NCBI GenBank assembly: GCA_018266075.1
Contig: JAFEBB010000036.1
Location: forward strand, 17,280 to 81,279
DNA length: 64,000 bases
Direction of reading: 5' to 3'
Origin: Deltaproteobacteria bacterium
Lineage (GTDB): Bacteria; Myxococcota; Myxococcia; Myxococcales; SZAS-1
Shown: positions 34,436 through 42,863 of the stretch, one piece after another
Layout: the number at the start of each line of letters is the position of its first letter
Numbering within the stretch: the first letter of the stretch is position 1
Translations under genes and position numbers: made by a program
The notes under the pieces: generated by a model
Told to the model about the DNA's origin: nothing
Seen by the model: the letters and a program-made list of their open reading frames with translations, nothing else
Databases searched by the model: none

Positions 34436-36829
34436 ATGCGTTCGACCACCCTCGCCGCGTTCTGCCTCGCGCTCATCGCCCTCGCCGGCTGCCAGAAGAC
34501 CCGCGCCGGCGCCTGCGGCAGCGACGCCGACTGCGCCCACAGCCCGCTCGGCACCAAGTGCTCCGCGAGCAACAAGGTCTGCGTGCAGTGCACCATCGGC
34601 TCGGAGTGCCCGAGCGGCGTGTGCCGCTCGAACGGGACCTGCGCCGCGTGCGGCCCGAACGTGGCCTGCCTCGCCGGCCAGACCTGCGACGCCGCGAGCG
34701 GCACCTGCCAGGCGAGCTGTCCCTCGTGCACGGCCGGCCTGCACTGCCTGGCCGGCAGCGACACCTGCGTGGCCTGCCTGAAAGACGGCGACTGCGCGGC
34801 GGGCCAGACCTGCGGCGCCGATCACACCTGCCACGCCGGCTGCGACGCGCAGCACCAGGCCTGCAGCGGCAGCCAGGTCTGCGACGTGGACGCGGGCAGC
34901 TGCGTGGCCTGCAACACCGGCGGCGACTGCACCGCCGCGACGCCGGTCTGCGACCCCTCGACGCACACCTGCGTGGTCTGCGACGTGGACGGCGACTGCC
35001 CCGGGGGCCAGGTCTGCGGCAGCGACCACACCTGCCACGCGGGCTGCAACGCGGGCCATCCGGGCTGCACCACGGGCCAGGTCTGCGACACCGACGGAGG
35101 CGACTGCGTGGCCTGCGTGTCGAACTCGGACTGCGGAAGCGCCACGCCCGTCTGCGATCCGTCCACGCACACCTGCGTGGGCTGCGACACCAACACCGAC
35201 TGCCGCGGCGCCACGCCCATCTGCGACGGCTCGACCCACACCTGCGTGGGCTGCGACGTGGACGGCGACTGCCCCGCGGGCCAGGTCTGCGGCTCGGACC
35301 ACGCCTGCCACGCGGGCTGCGACGCGAGCCACGCCTGCGCCACCGGCCAGGTCTGCGACGCGGACGCGGGCTCGTGCGTGGGCTGCCTGGGCAACGGCGA
35401 CTGCAGCGGCGCGACGCCCGTCTGCGACTCGGGGAGCCACACCTGCGTGGGCTGCGTGAGCAGCAGCGACTGCAGCGGCGCGACCCCGGTGTGCAACCCG
35501 GCAGATCACACCTGCGTGGCGTGCGACGTCGACACGGACTGCGCCGCGGGCTCCATCTGCAACCTGCACGCCTGCACCCCGGGCTGCAGCGCAACCCAGG
35601 CGTGCCCGACGGGCCAGCAGTGCGATCTCACCAGCGGCACGTGCGTGGCCTGCGTCGATGACAGCGGCTGCCCGAGCTCGTCGGCGCCGCGCTGCGACAC
35701 CACCACGCACACCTGCGGCGCGTGCATCCCCGGCGCGACCGACAACTGCCCGGCGGGCGAGCACTGCGGCACGGGCGATGTCTGCGTGCGCGGCTGCAAG
35801 ACCGGCGCGGACTGCGCGTCCGGCACCTGCGACGCGAACCACAACTGCACCGGCTGCACCGGCGACAGCGAGTGCGTCGCCGGCGACGTCTGCCAGAGCG
35901 GCACCTGCACCGCCGCGTGCGATTCGAGCAACCCCTGCGGCGGCAGCGCCACCTGCTGCGGAAGCCACTGCCTCGACACCCAGAACGATCCCAACAACTG
36001 CGGCACCTGCGGCCACGTCTGCGGGAGCGGCTCGTGCTGCGGCGGCCAGTGCGTCACGCTCGACACGACCGCGAACTGCGGCACCTGCGGCAACACCTGC
36101 GGCGTGGGTCAGGGCTGCTGCACCGGGAGCTGCCAGCCGCTCAACTCGCTGCAGAACTGCGGCGCGTGCGGCAACACCTGCAGCGCCGGCCAGTTCTGCG
36201 ACGGCACCGCTTGCCACGACCCGACCTATCCGAACTTCTGCGCCAACAAGAACGTGTACGAGCTCTACGACAACACCACGAGCGACAACGCGGCCAACGA
36301 CGTGATGGTCTCCACCATCGTCGCCAACTGCCCGGCGACCACGGCCGTCACGCGCGGCAACATGAGCGACCCGCTCCTCGTGAACCAGGACGGCGGCGAG
36401 CCCATCGCCGGCGCGGGCTCCACGTTCGTGCTCGCGGGCGGCCCCGCGGCGGCCTCGGTGAGCGTGGTGAAGTGGCTGGAGCAGACCGAGAAGGCCACCG
36501 ACGTGTTCTTCAAGTTCGGCGTGGGCCAGTACGAGTTCGACTACCGCGACGGCGGCGTGGCGGCGTCCATCGTCACCACCACGCCCAACCACGACCTCTT
36601 CGTGGTGGAGCTGGTGCCGGATCCGAACGGCGGCACGCTCTCGCTCATCGGCTACGGCGTGGGCGGCCAGGGCACGGCGGCGGCGGCCGTCTACTACGCG
36701 CAGACCATGCTGCCCAACGCGACGAGCTTCCCCGACAGCTGGTACCTCGTCGACTGGCAGAGCGCCAAGGGCGACGGCGGCAAGCCCGCAGCGAACGACG
36801 TGTACACCATCGTCAGCCACGGCCGCTGA
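34436..36829 (+). CDS. Large Cys-rich repeat lipoprotein
   Basis: A 797-residue lipoprotein (LIALAGCQKTRAG). Residues 20-590 contain tandem Cys-rich repeats, each with a pattern like CxxDxDCxxGxxCxxxxxxC, for example CDVDGDCPGGQVCGSDHTCH, which recurs with small changes. The last 200 residues form a different, beta-rich domain (NFCANKNVYELYDN, VFFKFGVGQYEFDYRDGGVA, LSLIGYGVGGQGTAAAAVYY). It must be disulphide-rich and exported. Many myxobacterial surface proteins have similar repeats. The repeats are encoded by strongly similar DNA (34800-35560), so length variation is likely. Function unknown; adhesin or extracellular scaffold is possible. Confidence 0.8.
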   Translation: MRSTTLAAFCLALIALAGCQKTRAGACGSDADCAHSPLGTKCSASNKVCVQCTIGSECPSGVCRSNGTCAACGPNVACLAGQTCDAASGTCQASCPSCTAGLHCLAGSDTCVACLKDGDCAAGQTCGADHTCHAGCDAQHQACSGSQVCDVDAGSCVACNTGGDCTAATPVCDPSTHTCVVCDVDGDCPGGQVCGSDHTCHAGCNAGHPGCTTGQVCDTDGGDCVACVSNSDCGSATPVCDPSTHTCVGCDTNTDCRGATPICDGSTHTCVGCDVDGDCPAGQVCGSDHACHAGCDASHACATGQVCDADAGSCVGCLGNGDCSGATPVCDSGSHTCVGCVSSSDCSGATPVCNPADHTCVACDVDTDCAAGSICNLHACTPGCSATQACPTGQQCDLTSGTCVACVDDSGCPSSSAPRCDTTTHTCGACIPGATDNCPAGEHCGTGDVCVRGCKTGADCASGTCDANHNCTGCTGDSECVAGDVCQSGTCTAACDSSNPCGGSATCCGSHCLDTQNDPNNCGTCGHVCGSGSCCGGQCVTLDTTANCGTCGNTCGVGQGCCTGSCQPLNSLQNCGACGNTCSAGQFCDGTACHDPTYPNFCANKNVYELYDNTTSDNAANDVMVSTIVANCPATTAVTRGNMSDPLLVNQDGGEPIAGAGSTFVLAGGPAAASVSVVKWLEQTEKATDVFFKFGVGQYEFDYRDGGVAASIVTTTPNHDLFVVELVPDPNGGTLSLIGYGVGGQGTAAAAVYYAQTMLPNATSFPDSWYLVDWQSAKGDGGKPAANDVYTIVSHGR

Positions 36830-36832
36830 CGC

Positions 36833-37190
36833 TCACCTCTTCTTCGCGGTCACGCACTTCCCCGCCTCGCACGCGGCGCGGAAGCTCTCGAGCGGCGCCA
36901 CACTCGGCGGCTTGCTTGGCAGGGACCGCCACGTAGGCACCGGCCCGACAAATGGCGCGGAGGTCCGGGTTGGCCTTGGTGGGCGGACACGGCGGCTCGG
37001 GCGGGGCGCAGTCGACCTTCGCGCAGCGGCTCCGTTGCGCTTGCGCTTCGGCTTTGGGCTTGGCCTCCGGATCCGAGCGGCAGCCACAGCAGCTGCCGAG
37101 ATCGGTGATCACGCAGTCGGCGTCGCGCACACAAGCCGGCGTCGCGGGCGCAGCCAAGAGAGCCATCGCGAGCATGAGCGCAGGGACCAT
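36833..37190 (-). pseudogene. Cys-rich exported protein, frameshifted
   Basis: The frame from 37190 begins MVPALMLAMALLAAPATPAC (signal peptide) and continues VRDADCVITDLGSCCGC and CAPPEPPCPPTKANPDLRAI. Near AKQAAEC the frame slips: the natural continuation APLESFRAACEAGKCVTA then KKR and a stop at 36833 sits in the next frame, and reading one extra G (around 36899) is what separates them. The frame without correction runs on to 36813 with a poor tail. This may be a mutation or a sequencing error. Intact, it would be a small exported Cys-rich protein of unknown role. Confidence 0.65.
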
Positions 37191-37199
37191 CGATAAATC

Positions 37200-38324
37200 C
37201 TACTCGACGGCTATCAACTGCACATACTTATAAATCCGGCGATCGAGCGGCACGCGCACGTCCAATCCGCCCTCGACCTCGTCGAAGCTCCCGGTGACCA
37301 CCGCGCTCGGCATGGGCGGGCTCACGCTCACTACCAGCGTGAACGACCAGATGCTCCGGATGGAGCTCCCGATTCCCATGCCCTTCTCCGGCGGCACCGG
37401 GAGCTGCATCGCGCCCGAGCGCAGCTCCGCCATCACCTGGGCGTCGAGCGCGGGATCGTTCGAGGCGTGAATCAACTCCACGCTCTGCAGGAGCCCGCCC
37501 TTGCCCTGGGTGATCCGAACGACGGTCTGGTTCACCTGGCGGAAGCTGTCGAGGAAGCGCTCGCGCAGCTCGCCCATCTCCTGGATCGAGGTGAGAGGGC
37601 CGCCCATGGATTCGGCGTCGGGCGTGCCCAGCGTGCCCGTCTTGGCGTACTGCTCGGCGACCTTCTGCCAGGCGCGCAGCCCGGTGGCGAGGTTCTCTCC
37701 GAGCTGTGCGGTGTTGTCGACGAGGCTGTCGGGCCGAACGTGCCCTTCGGGCTTCCAGCTCTTGGCCAGCGCCTTTCCCACGCGCGAGAAGTATGGATCG
37801 ATCGCGCCCCGCGCCACGCGATCGCGGCCCAGGCCCTCGGCGATCATCGCCCGCGCGCGCTCGTTGGGATCCTCGAGGCGCTCCGGCGCCACGATCTCCC
37901 GCTCTGGCCGCGGCTTCGGCGCCGGCTGCTCGACGATGAAGGCATCGGCGTGGCTGGCCTCGTCCATCGCCGCGCGCGCGAGATCTGGCGCGGGCTGCGG
38001 GGGCGGTCGCGGCGCAGGCGACGGCCCGGGCTCGGGTGCGCTGGGCGTCGGCGCGGCAGCGACGGGCGCCGGCACGTAGACAGGCTTGGCGGCCTGGTGC
38101 GGCGCGGACTTCACGGGCGGTGAAATCGGCGTGGCCACCGGCATGGGTGGCGGCGGCTTCGTTCGCTCCACGACCTCGAGATCAATCTGGATGGGAGCCG
38201 GAGGCTTCGGCGGCTGGCGCGGGGTCTGTCGCACCAGCAGCGCCGCCAGGCCGAGGTGCACGAGCGCCGAGAGGACGACGCTCCATGCGGCGACTGAGCG
38301 GCGGCGACGGATCGACACGATCAC
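37200..38324 (-). CDS. TonB-like energy-transducer family protein
   Basis: A 374-residue protein with a basic start, one membrane helix (SVAAWSVVLSALVHLGLAAL), a Pro-rich region (PPKPPAPIQIDLEVVERTKP, PPPPMPVATPISPP and more) and a C-terminal half with TonB-like features such as DPYFSRVGKALAKSWKP and SVELIHASNDPALDAQVMAE. It probably spans the periplasm from the inner membrane. Start is the GTG at 38324. No ExbB/ExbD genes are adjacent. It may transfer energy to outer-membrane receptors or link envelope layers. The last codons (RIYKYVQLIAVE) are unusually AT-rich. Confidence 0.75.
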   Translation of the reverse strand: MIVSIRRRRSVAAWSVVLSALVHLGLAALLVRQTPRQPPKPPAPIQIDLEVVERTKPPPPMPVATPISPPVKSAPHQAAKPVYVPAPVAAAPTPSAPEPGPSPAPRPPPQPAPDLARAAMDEASHADAFIVEQPAPKPRPEREIVAPERLEDPNERARAMIAEGLGRDRVARGAIDPYFSRVGKALAKSWKPEGHVRPDSLVDNTAQLGENLATGLRAWQKVAEQYAKTGTLGTPDAESMGGPLTSIQEMGELRERFLDSFRQVNQTVVRITQGKGGLLQSVELIHASNDPALDAQVMAELRSGAMQLPVPPEKGMGIGSSIRSIWSFTLVVSVSPPMPSAVVTGSFDEVEGGLDVRVPLDRRIYKYVQLIAVE

Positions 38325-38397
38325 ATCTTAGTCATTTCAGCGTTCCCGGCGTGCAATGCTCGGTCTCCGACGCTCGCCGATCCGGGGATTGATAATT

Positions 38398-38970
38398 ATG
38401 AAGCGCGTCGCACTGGGCTTCTCGGTGCACACGGGCTGGGCTGCGCTCGTGGCCGTGTCGCAAACCCACGAGGTCGTCGATCGTCGGCGCGTGGAGATGA
38501 TTCCCGGCAGTGATCCCGAAGCACCGCCGTTCGTGTACCACGCCGCGCGACACCTCCCGCTCGCGAAGGCCGAGCGCTTCCTCCACGGGCAGCAGGACCT
38601 CGCACGATCGCGGGCGCGCGAGGCGCTCCAGGCCATGGCTCGCGACTTCAAGCTCGTGGCCGCCGCCATCCCCGTGGGCGAGCGGCCGGTGACGTCGCCG
38701 CTCGCGTCGATTCTGGCGAACCACTCGCTCATCCACGCTGCGGAGGGCGTGCTCTATCGCCAGGTGATTCGCGAGGCGCTCGAAGAACTGAAGATCGACG
38801 TCTGTGAGATCCCGACCAAACAGTTAACTTCGCGCGCGGCCAAGGTGTTGAAGGTCAGCGAGCCGGAGCTCGTCGAGCAGGTCGTAACCACGGGCCGTGC
38901 TGCGGGGCGCCCGTGGGCGAAGGATCAGCAACAAGCCTTCATGGCTGCGCTCATCGCACTCGCAGATTGA
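38398..38970 (+). CDS. Hypothetical protein, possible RNase H-like fold
   Basis: A 190-residue protein. It starts MKRVALGFSVHTGWAALVAV with an alternating strand pattern, then VVDRRRVEMIP, HLPLAKAERFLHGQQDLARS and a long helical C-terminal part with IDVCEIPTKQLTSRAAKVLK. This strand-helix order resembles a RuvC/RNase H-type fold, but no complete set of acidic metal ligands is seen, so the assignment is weak. The ATG at 38398 follows an AT-rich patch (GATTGATAATT). Divergent from the TonB-like gene. Confidence 0.5.
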   Translation: MKRVALGFSVHTGWAALVAVSQTHEVVDRRRVEMIPGSDPEAPPFVYHAARHLPLAKAERFLHGQQDLARSRAREALQAMARDFKLVAAAIPVGERPVTSPLASILANHSLIHAAEGVLYRQVIREALEELKIDVCEIPTKQLTSRAAKVLKVSEPELVEQVVTTGRAAGRPWAKDQQQAFMAALIALAD

Positions 38971-39009
38971 GCTTTCTGTAGAATCGCCGAACTTTCCTGG
39001 GAGGGATTC

Positions 39010-39414
39010 ATGCACGCACTCGCGATTTCTCTGATGCTCGTCGTCGCTGCACCCGGTGGTGGCAAGCACGGGGGTCCCTGCAAAGAGGACGCGGAGAAGC
39101 TCTGTCCCGGCATGCACCCCGGCGACGGCAAGTTCCACGAGTGCATGAAGCAGCACCTCGACCAGCTCTCCGACGCCTGCAAAGAGAAGATGGCGGAGCA
39201 CAAGGAGCACGCCGAGGAGTTCCACAAGGACTGCGCCGACGACGTGAAGAAGCTCTGCGGCGACGTGAAGCCCGGCGGCGGCCGGATCATCGAGTGCCTC
39301 AAGCAGAAGCAGGCCCAGGCCTCGCCCGCGTGCCGGACCGTGCTCAACAGCAAGGGCGAGCACGGCGGCGGCCTGCCCACCCCGCCCGCTCCGCCGCCCG
39401 CGCCGACGAAGTAA
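39010..39414 (+). CDS. Exported Cys-rich GLG1-repeat-like protein
   Basis: A 134-residue protein with a signal peptide (MHALAISLMLVVAAPGGGKH). Two copies of a repeat with Cys spacing are visible: CKEDAEKLCPGMHPGDGKFH then ECMKQHLDQLSDAC, and CADDVKKLCGDVKPGGGRII then ECLKQKQAQASPAC. This pattern is that of the Cys-rich GLG1 repeat found in eukaryotic Golgi proteins and in bacterial exported proteins. The end is Pro-rich. GAGGG lies before the ATG. The TAA stop begins a palindrome. Confidence 0.75.
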   Translation: MHALAISLMLVVAAPGGGKHGGPCKEDAEKLCPGMHPGDGKFHECMKQHLDQLSDACKEKMAEHKEHAEEFHKDCADDVKKLCGDVKPGGGRIIECLKQKQAQASPACRTVLNSKGEHGGGLPTPPAPPPAPTK

Positions 39415-39425
39415 CCAATCGGTTA
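39412..39425. terminator. Palindrome TAACC-AATC-GGTTA at a stop codon
   Basis: TAACC and GGTTA arms with a four-base loop; the first TAA is the stop of the gene at 39010. It lies in the 18-base gap before the convergent gene ending at 39433, so it may mark the end of both transcripts. Confidence 0.5.
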
Positions 39426-39432
39426 ACAGGTC

Positions 39433-39822
39433 TCAGCTCTTGCCGACGGTCACCGGGGCGCTGCGGCCCTTGGCGCCGCACGCCTCGGGGTGCACCACCA
39501 CGTGCGCCTTCCAGCTGGCGGTCTTCGCCCCGAGCTGGGTGAGCGCCTCGACGCACGCCTTCTCGCTGATGGCTTGCGGCCGCGACCCATCGCCGGGGCT
39601 GAAGTTCGAAGAGATGACGAACGACTCCTCGCCGCGCGCGCTCTTCAGCTTGTAGACCAGCGAACCGCCGCCCTCGGGGCCGTAGCTGTCGACCTGGATG
39701 AGCGTGGTGGCGCCGTCGTCGCTCTTGGCGATGGGCGTCTCCTCGCTGTGGATGCTCATCGCCAGCGACGTGGACGACGCGAAGACGACGGTCAGCACGA
39801 GGGCGGTTCGAAGTCGGCTCAT
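39433..39822 (-). CDS. Exported protein of unknown function
   Basis: A 129-residue protein with a signal peptide (MSRLRTALVLTVVFASSTSL). The rest is beta-rich: TTLIQVDSYGPEGGGSLVYK, EESFVISSNFSPGDGS, KTASWKAHVVVHPEACG. Two Cys residues (KACVEAL and HPEACG) could form a disulphide. No family recognised. The gene is isolated, between the GLG1-like protein and the kinase. Confidence 0.65.
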   Translation of the reverse strand: MSRLRTALVLTVVFASSTSLAMSIHSEETPIAKSDDGATTLIQVDSYGPEGGGSLVYKLKSARGEESFVISSNFSPGDGSRPQAISEKACVEALTQLGAKTASWKAHVVVHPEACGAKGRSAPVTVGKS

Positions 39823-39904
39823 GCTCAGATTCTACGCGCGAGGCGTGCGAATCGGCCTTCCGGCAAGGTATTGTCGCTGGGTCTTTTCCCGCGGGGCAGC
39901 ACCC

Positions 39905-41866
39905 ATGGCCGCCATCGGCCGCTACCAGGTTCTCGCGAAGATCGCCGCCGGCGGCATGGCCGAGGTGTACCTCACGCGCACGCAGGGCCTGGCCGGCTTC
40001 AGCAAGGTCGCGGCGGTGAAGCGCATCCTGCCTCACGTGGCGCAGAACCCGGAGTTCATGCAGCTGTTCGTGAACGAAGCGAACCTCTGCCTGCAGCTCT
40101 CGCATCCGAACATCGTCGAGACGCTCGAGTTCAGCCAGGACGGCGACTCGTACTTCCTGGCCATGGAGTACGTGGACGGCGCCACGCTCCGCGACCTGCT
40201 CCGCGCCGCCGCCGACAAGGGCCAGCGCCTGCCGATGGGCGTGGCGCTGAAGATCATCTCCCTCACGCTCGAAGGCCTGGGCTACGCGCACGCGCTGCGC
40301 GACAACGCCGGCAAGCTCCAGAACGTGGTGCACCGCGACATCTCGCCGCACAACGTGCTCGTGGCCCGCTCCGGCGCGGTGAAGGTCGCCGACTTCGGCA
40401 TCGCCAAGGCGGCGAGCGTGCCCAGCCTCACCAAGACCGGCCAGGTGCGCGGCAAGGTGCGGTACATGTCGCCCGAGCAGATCAACGTCGGGCCGCTGGA
40501 TTCGCGCAGCGATCTCTTCGCCGTCGGCATCACGCTCTTCGAGGTGCTCACCGGACATCGGCCGTTCGCAGGCGAGAGCGAAGCCGAGGCGATGGTGTCC
40601 ATCACCAACGAGCCGCCCACGCCGCTCTCGCAGTACCTGCCGCAGGTCCCCGAGGGCCTGCAGGCGGTGCTCGATCGCGCGCTGGCGAAGAACCCGGCCG
40701 ATCGCTACGCCGACGCGGGCCAGATGCAGGCCGACGTCGAGGTGGTGCTGGTGAAGCTGGGCCAGTCGGTGAAGGGCGCCGACATCGCCGCGGTCGTCGG
40801 CGCGCTCTGCGAGCGCCGCGCGGATCTGGCTGCGGCCATCGCCGACTCCGAGCCCGCGCCGCTGGCTGCACCTCAGGCGATTCCCGAGCCGGTGTTTCCC
40901 GGGCCCACGCACGTGGATCCGGTGGTGCGCAGTGCCGGCAAGCTGCGCGCCGCGCCGGCCGCGACCACGTCCGAGCCTGCGGCCACGCGCGCTGAAGGCC
41001 AGCTCCGCAGCAACCCGCGCATCCCCGTGGTGCCGCAGACCGAAGACGTCATCACCGATCGGCAGCAGGCCGTCTCGCGGCCGGCCCAGGTCACGGATCC
41101 GCAGGACGTGGAGACGGCGCGGCGCGACGCGGCCCAGCGGCCCGTTCGTCCCGCGCCCGAGGTCGATGTCCCTGCCACCGCGCGGATTCCCTCGGTCGTG
41201 CGGCCGTCGGTGGAGCCCGCGCAGCAGAACCGCACCGGGCTCTGGGTGGGCGGGCTGGCGCTGCTCGGCGTCGGCGTGGCGCTCGCAGTGTCCGCGGAGC
41301 TCGGCCGCGAGCGAAACCCGGAGACCCTCGACGTGATTGCGGTGAAGCCCGCCGCCAAGCCCGCAACCGAACTGCCCGACGCCGGTCCGAAAGAGACGAG
41401 CATCGCCCAGGCGATCAAGGACGCGCCCGACTCGGGGCCCATGGTCGTCGCCACGGTTTCCGAGCCGCCGTCGCTCCCGCCGCTGCCTGCGGATCCCACG
41501 CCCGCGATGCCCGCGCCTGCGCCCGAGTCCGGAGGGGGCGGCGGCAAGAAGGTTTGGAAGAAGCTGATGCTCCCGCGCGGCAACGTGGCCACGGTCGGCT
41601 TCGAGGACGAGGACGGCATGGCGATCATTCCCGAGAAGCCGTCGGAGTGGGAGCCGCGCGTCGGCACCGGGACGATCAAGGTCCACCTTCTGGGCCGCGC
41701 GGCGATCGCGGTCGACGACACCGAGCACGGCGTGGTCCACGACCTCAACGTCACGGTGCAGGCCGGCGAGCACCTGGTGCGCGTGTGGGCCCTCAACGGG
41801 CAGAACCAGTCCTACAAGGTGCTGGTGCGCCGCGATGAAACCAAAACGTTAAATTTTGGGTTCTAG
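39905..41866 (+). CDS. Membrane Ser/Thr protein kinase
   Basis: A 653-residue eukaryotic-type kinase. The catalytic domain spans about residues 7-280: Gly-loop KIAAGGMAEVYL, Lys 39 in AAVKRIL, the HRD loop VHRDISPHNVLV (Asp about 145, with Ser where Lys is usual) and DFG at 163-165, then the activation segment ending YMSPEQINVG. The HRDxSPxN form is common in myxobacterial kinases. After a disordered Pro/Ala-rich linker a membrane helix occurs near 445-467 (GLWVGGLALLGVGVALAVSA), followed by a Pro-rich segment and a beta-rich C-terminal domain of PEGA-like kind outside the cytoplasm. It may sense an envelope signal. Divergent from 39822 and convergent with the Flp-like gene, sharing a CTAG. 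Confidence 0.93.
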   Translation: MAAIGRYQVLAKIAAGGMAEVYLTRTQGLAGFSKVAAVKRILPHVAQNPEFMQLFVNEANLCLQLSHPNIVETLEFSQDGDSYFLAMEYVDGATLRDLLRAAADKGQRLPMGVALKIISLTLEGLGYAHALRDNAGKLQNVVHRDISPHNVLVARSGAVKVADFGIAKAASVPSLTKTGQVRGKVRYMSPEQINVGPLDSRSDLFAVGITLFEVLTGHRPFAGESEAEAMVSITNEPPTPLSQYLPQVPEGLQAVLDRALAKNPADRYADAGQMQADVEVVLVKLGQSVKGADIAAVVGALCERRADLAAAIADSEPAPLAAPQAIPEPVFPGPTHVDPVVRSAGKLRAAPAATTSEPAATRAEGQLRSNPRIPVVPQTEDVITDRQQAVSRPAQVTDPQDVETARRDAAQRPVRPAPEVDVPATARIPSVVRPSVEPAQQNRTGLWVGGLALLGVGVALAVSAELGRERNPETLDVIAVKPAAKPATELPDAGPKETSIAQAIKDAPDSGPMVVATVSEPPSLPPLPADPTPAMPAPAPESGGGGGKKVWKKLMLPRGNVATVGFEDEDGMAIIPEKPSEWEPRVGTGTIKVHLLGRAAIAVDDTEHGVVHDLNVTVQAGEHLVRVWALNGQNQSYKVLVRRDETKTLNFGF

Positions 41867-42090
41867 GTCGCCGCGAGACTCAGCGCGAAGTTCACGCTGT
41901 TCACGTACGTCTGCAGCGCCTTGTAGAGCAGCGCCGCGATGGTGTCGTGCTGGTTCACGGGCCAGCTGAACACGAGCAAGCCCGCGCCGAGCAGGATCGC
42001 GAAGGTCACGGTGGAGTACTCCACCATCGCCTGGCCGCGCTCGCTCTGGAGCAAGCGGATCCATCGGCGCAGCGCGCGTCGCGGGCTCAT
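41863..42090 (-). CDS. Flp-type pilin-like protein
   Basis: A 75-residue protein MSPRRALRRWIRLLQSERGQ then AMVEYSTVTFAILLGAGLLV. The basic leader followed by Gly, then QAMVEY and a hydrophobic helix is the pattern of Flp/TadE prepilins, with cleavage predicted after the Gly. The fifth-residue Glu of the mature part is present. The ATG at 42090 overlaps the stop of the gene upstream (ATGA). Last gene of a five-gene minus-strand operon. Shares CTAG with the kinase stop on the other strand. Confidence 0.8.
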   Translation of the reverse strand: MSPRRALRRWIRLLQSERGQAMVEYSTVTFAILLGAGLLVFSWPVNQHDTIAALLYKALQTYVNSVNFALSLAAT

Positions 42091-42863
42091 GGCGCGCGCT
42101 CCTCGGCGGGCGGCGCCTCCACCGTGTGAAGCGCGGTCACCACCGTGCGCACCTGCGGCGCGTGGAACGTGGCCGAGACGCGCCACTGGCCGTCCGGCAC
42201 GCGGAACGTGGCCGCGTTCTCCGACTGCTCGATGACCTGCGCGCCCTGCTCGCCAAACGTGCGGGTGTAGAACGCAATGACGTCCTGCGGGCTGTCACCC
42301 GACTCGAAGTTCACCTGCACGCGCTTCACTTCACCATCGATGAAGGTCATCGACGCCGGGTCTTGCGCCTTCGGATACGGCGCCAGCCCGCCGAAGCGCT
42401 CGGCCTGCGCGCGGTCGAGGTCATGCACCAGCGGCTGCATGTCGGCGAGCGCGAGGAACACCATGGTCCGCCTATCCGGGCTGGGCACGGCGATGACGGA
42501 GAGATCCAGGTCGTGCGCCTCGTCGAGCACGGTGACGCTCGGGTACGGGAACTTGGTGACCATGTCCCCGTTGCCGATCATGGGCAGGCCCAGCTTCTTG
42601 AAGTGCGCCTCGTAGAAGTCGAGCACCTTTCGCGGCGGATCGTTGGTCATGAACGACTGCACGTTCATGGGCACGCCGTGCGCCTCGATGGCGTCGCCCA
42701 CCGGAATGCGGCCTTCGGTGGCGCCTGGATAGTTCGGAAAGAGCGCGTCCACCGCGGCCTGGCCGGTGCGGGGCGACGACTCCGCGGGCTTCGCGGGCTG
42801 CGCCGGAGCGGGCGCCGTCGCCGGCGCCGCAGCGAGCCACGCGAGGGCCAGCTGAAGCTTCAC
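42087..42863 (-). CDS. Exported protein in the pilin-like operon
   Basis: A 258-residue protein starting with a GTG at 42863 and a signal peptide (MKLQLALAWLAAAPATAPAP). Contents: ALFPNYPGATEGRIPVGDAI, MNVQSFMTNDPPRKVLDFYE, DLDLSVIAVPSPDRRTMVFL, QVNFESGDSPQDVIAFYTRT. Two similar halves containing DFYEAHF and AFYTRTF suggest an internal repeat. No family known. The start overlaps the upstream stop (GTGA). Role in pilus or surface assembly is suggested only by position. Confidence 0.65.
   Translation of the reverse strand: MKLQLALAWLAAAPATAPAPAQPAKPAESSPRTGQAAVDALFPNYPGATEGRIPVGDAIEAHGVPMNVQSFMTNDPPRKVLDFYEAHFKKLGLPMIGNGDMVTKFPYPSVTVLDEAHDLDLSVIAVPSPDRRTMVFLALADMQPLVHDLDRAQAERFGGLAPYPKAQDPASMTFIDGEVKRVQVNFESGDSPQDVIAFYTRTFGEQGAQVIEQSENAATFRVPDGQWRVSATFHAPQVRTVVTALHTVEAPPAEERAP

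Noticed and set aside
34800..35560. Regular DNA repeats suggesting an array
   Set aside because: They encode Cys-rich protein repeats in one reading frame and there are no unique spacers or cas genes.
34391..36820. Long minus-strand open frame, 809 residues
   Set aside because: Antisense to the Cys-rich repeat lipoprotein; composed of Val/Ala/Gly/Arg runs without a recognisable domain.
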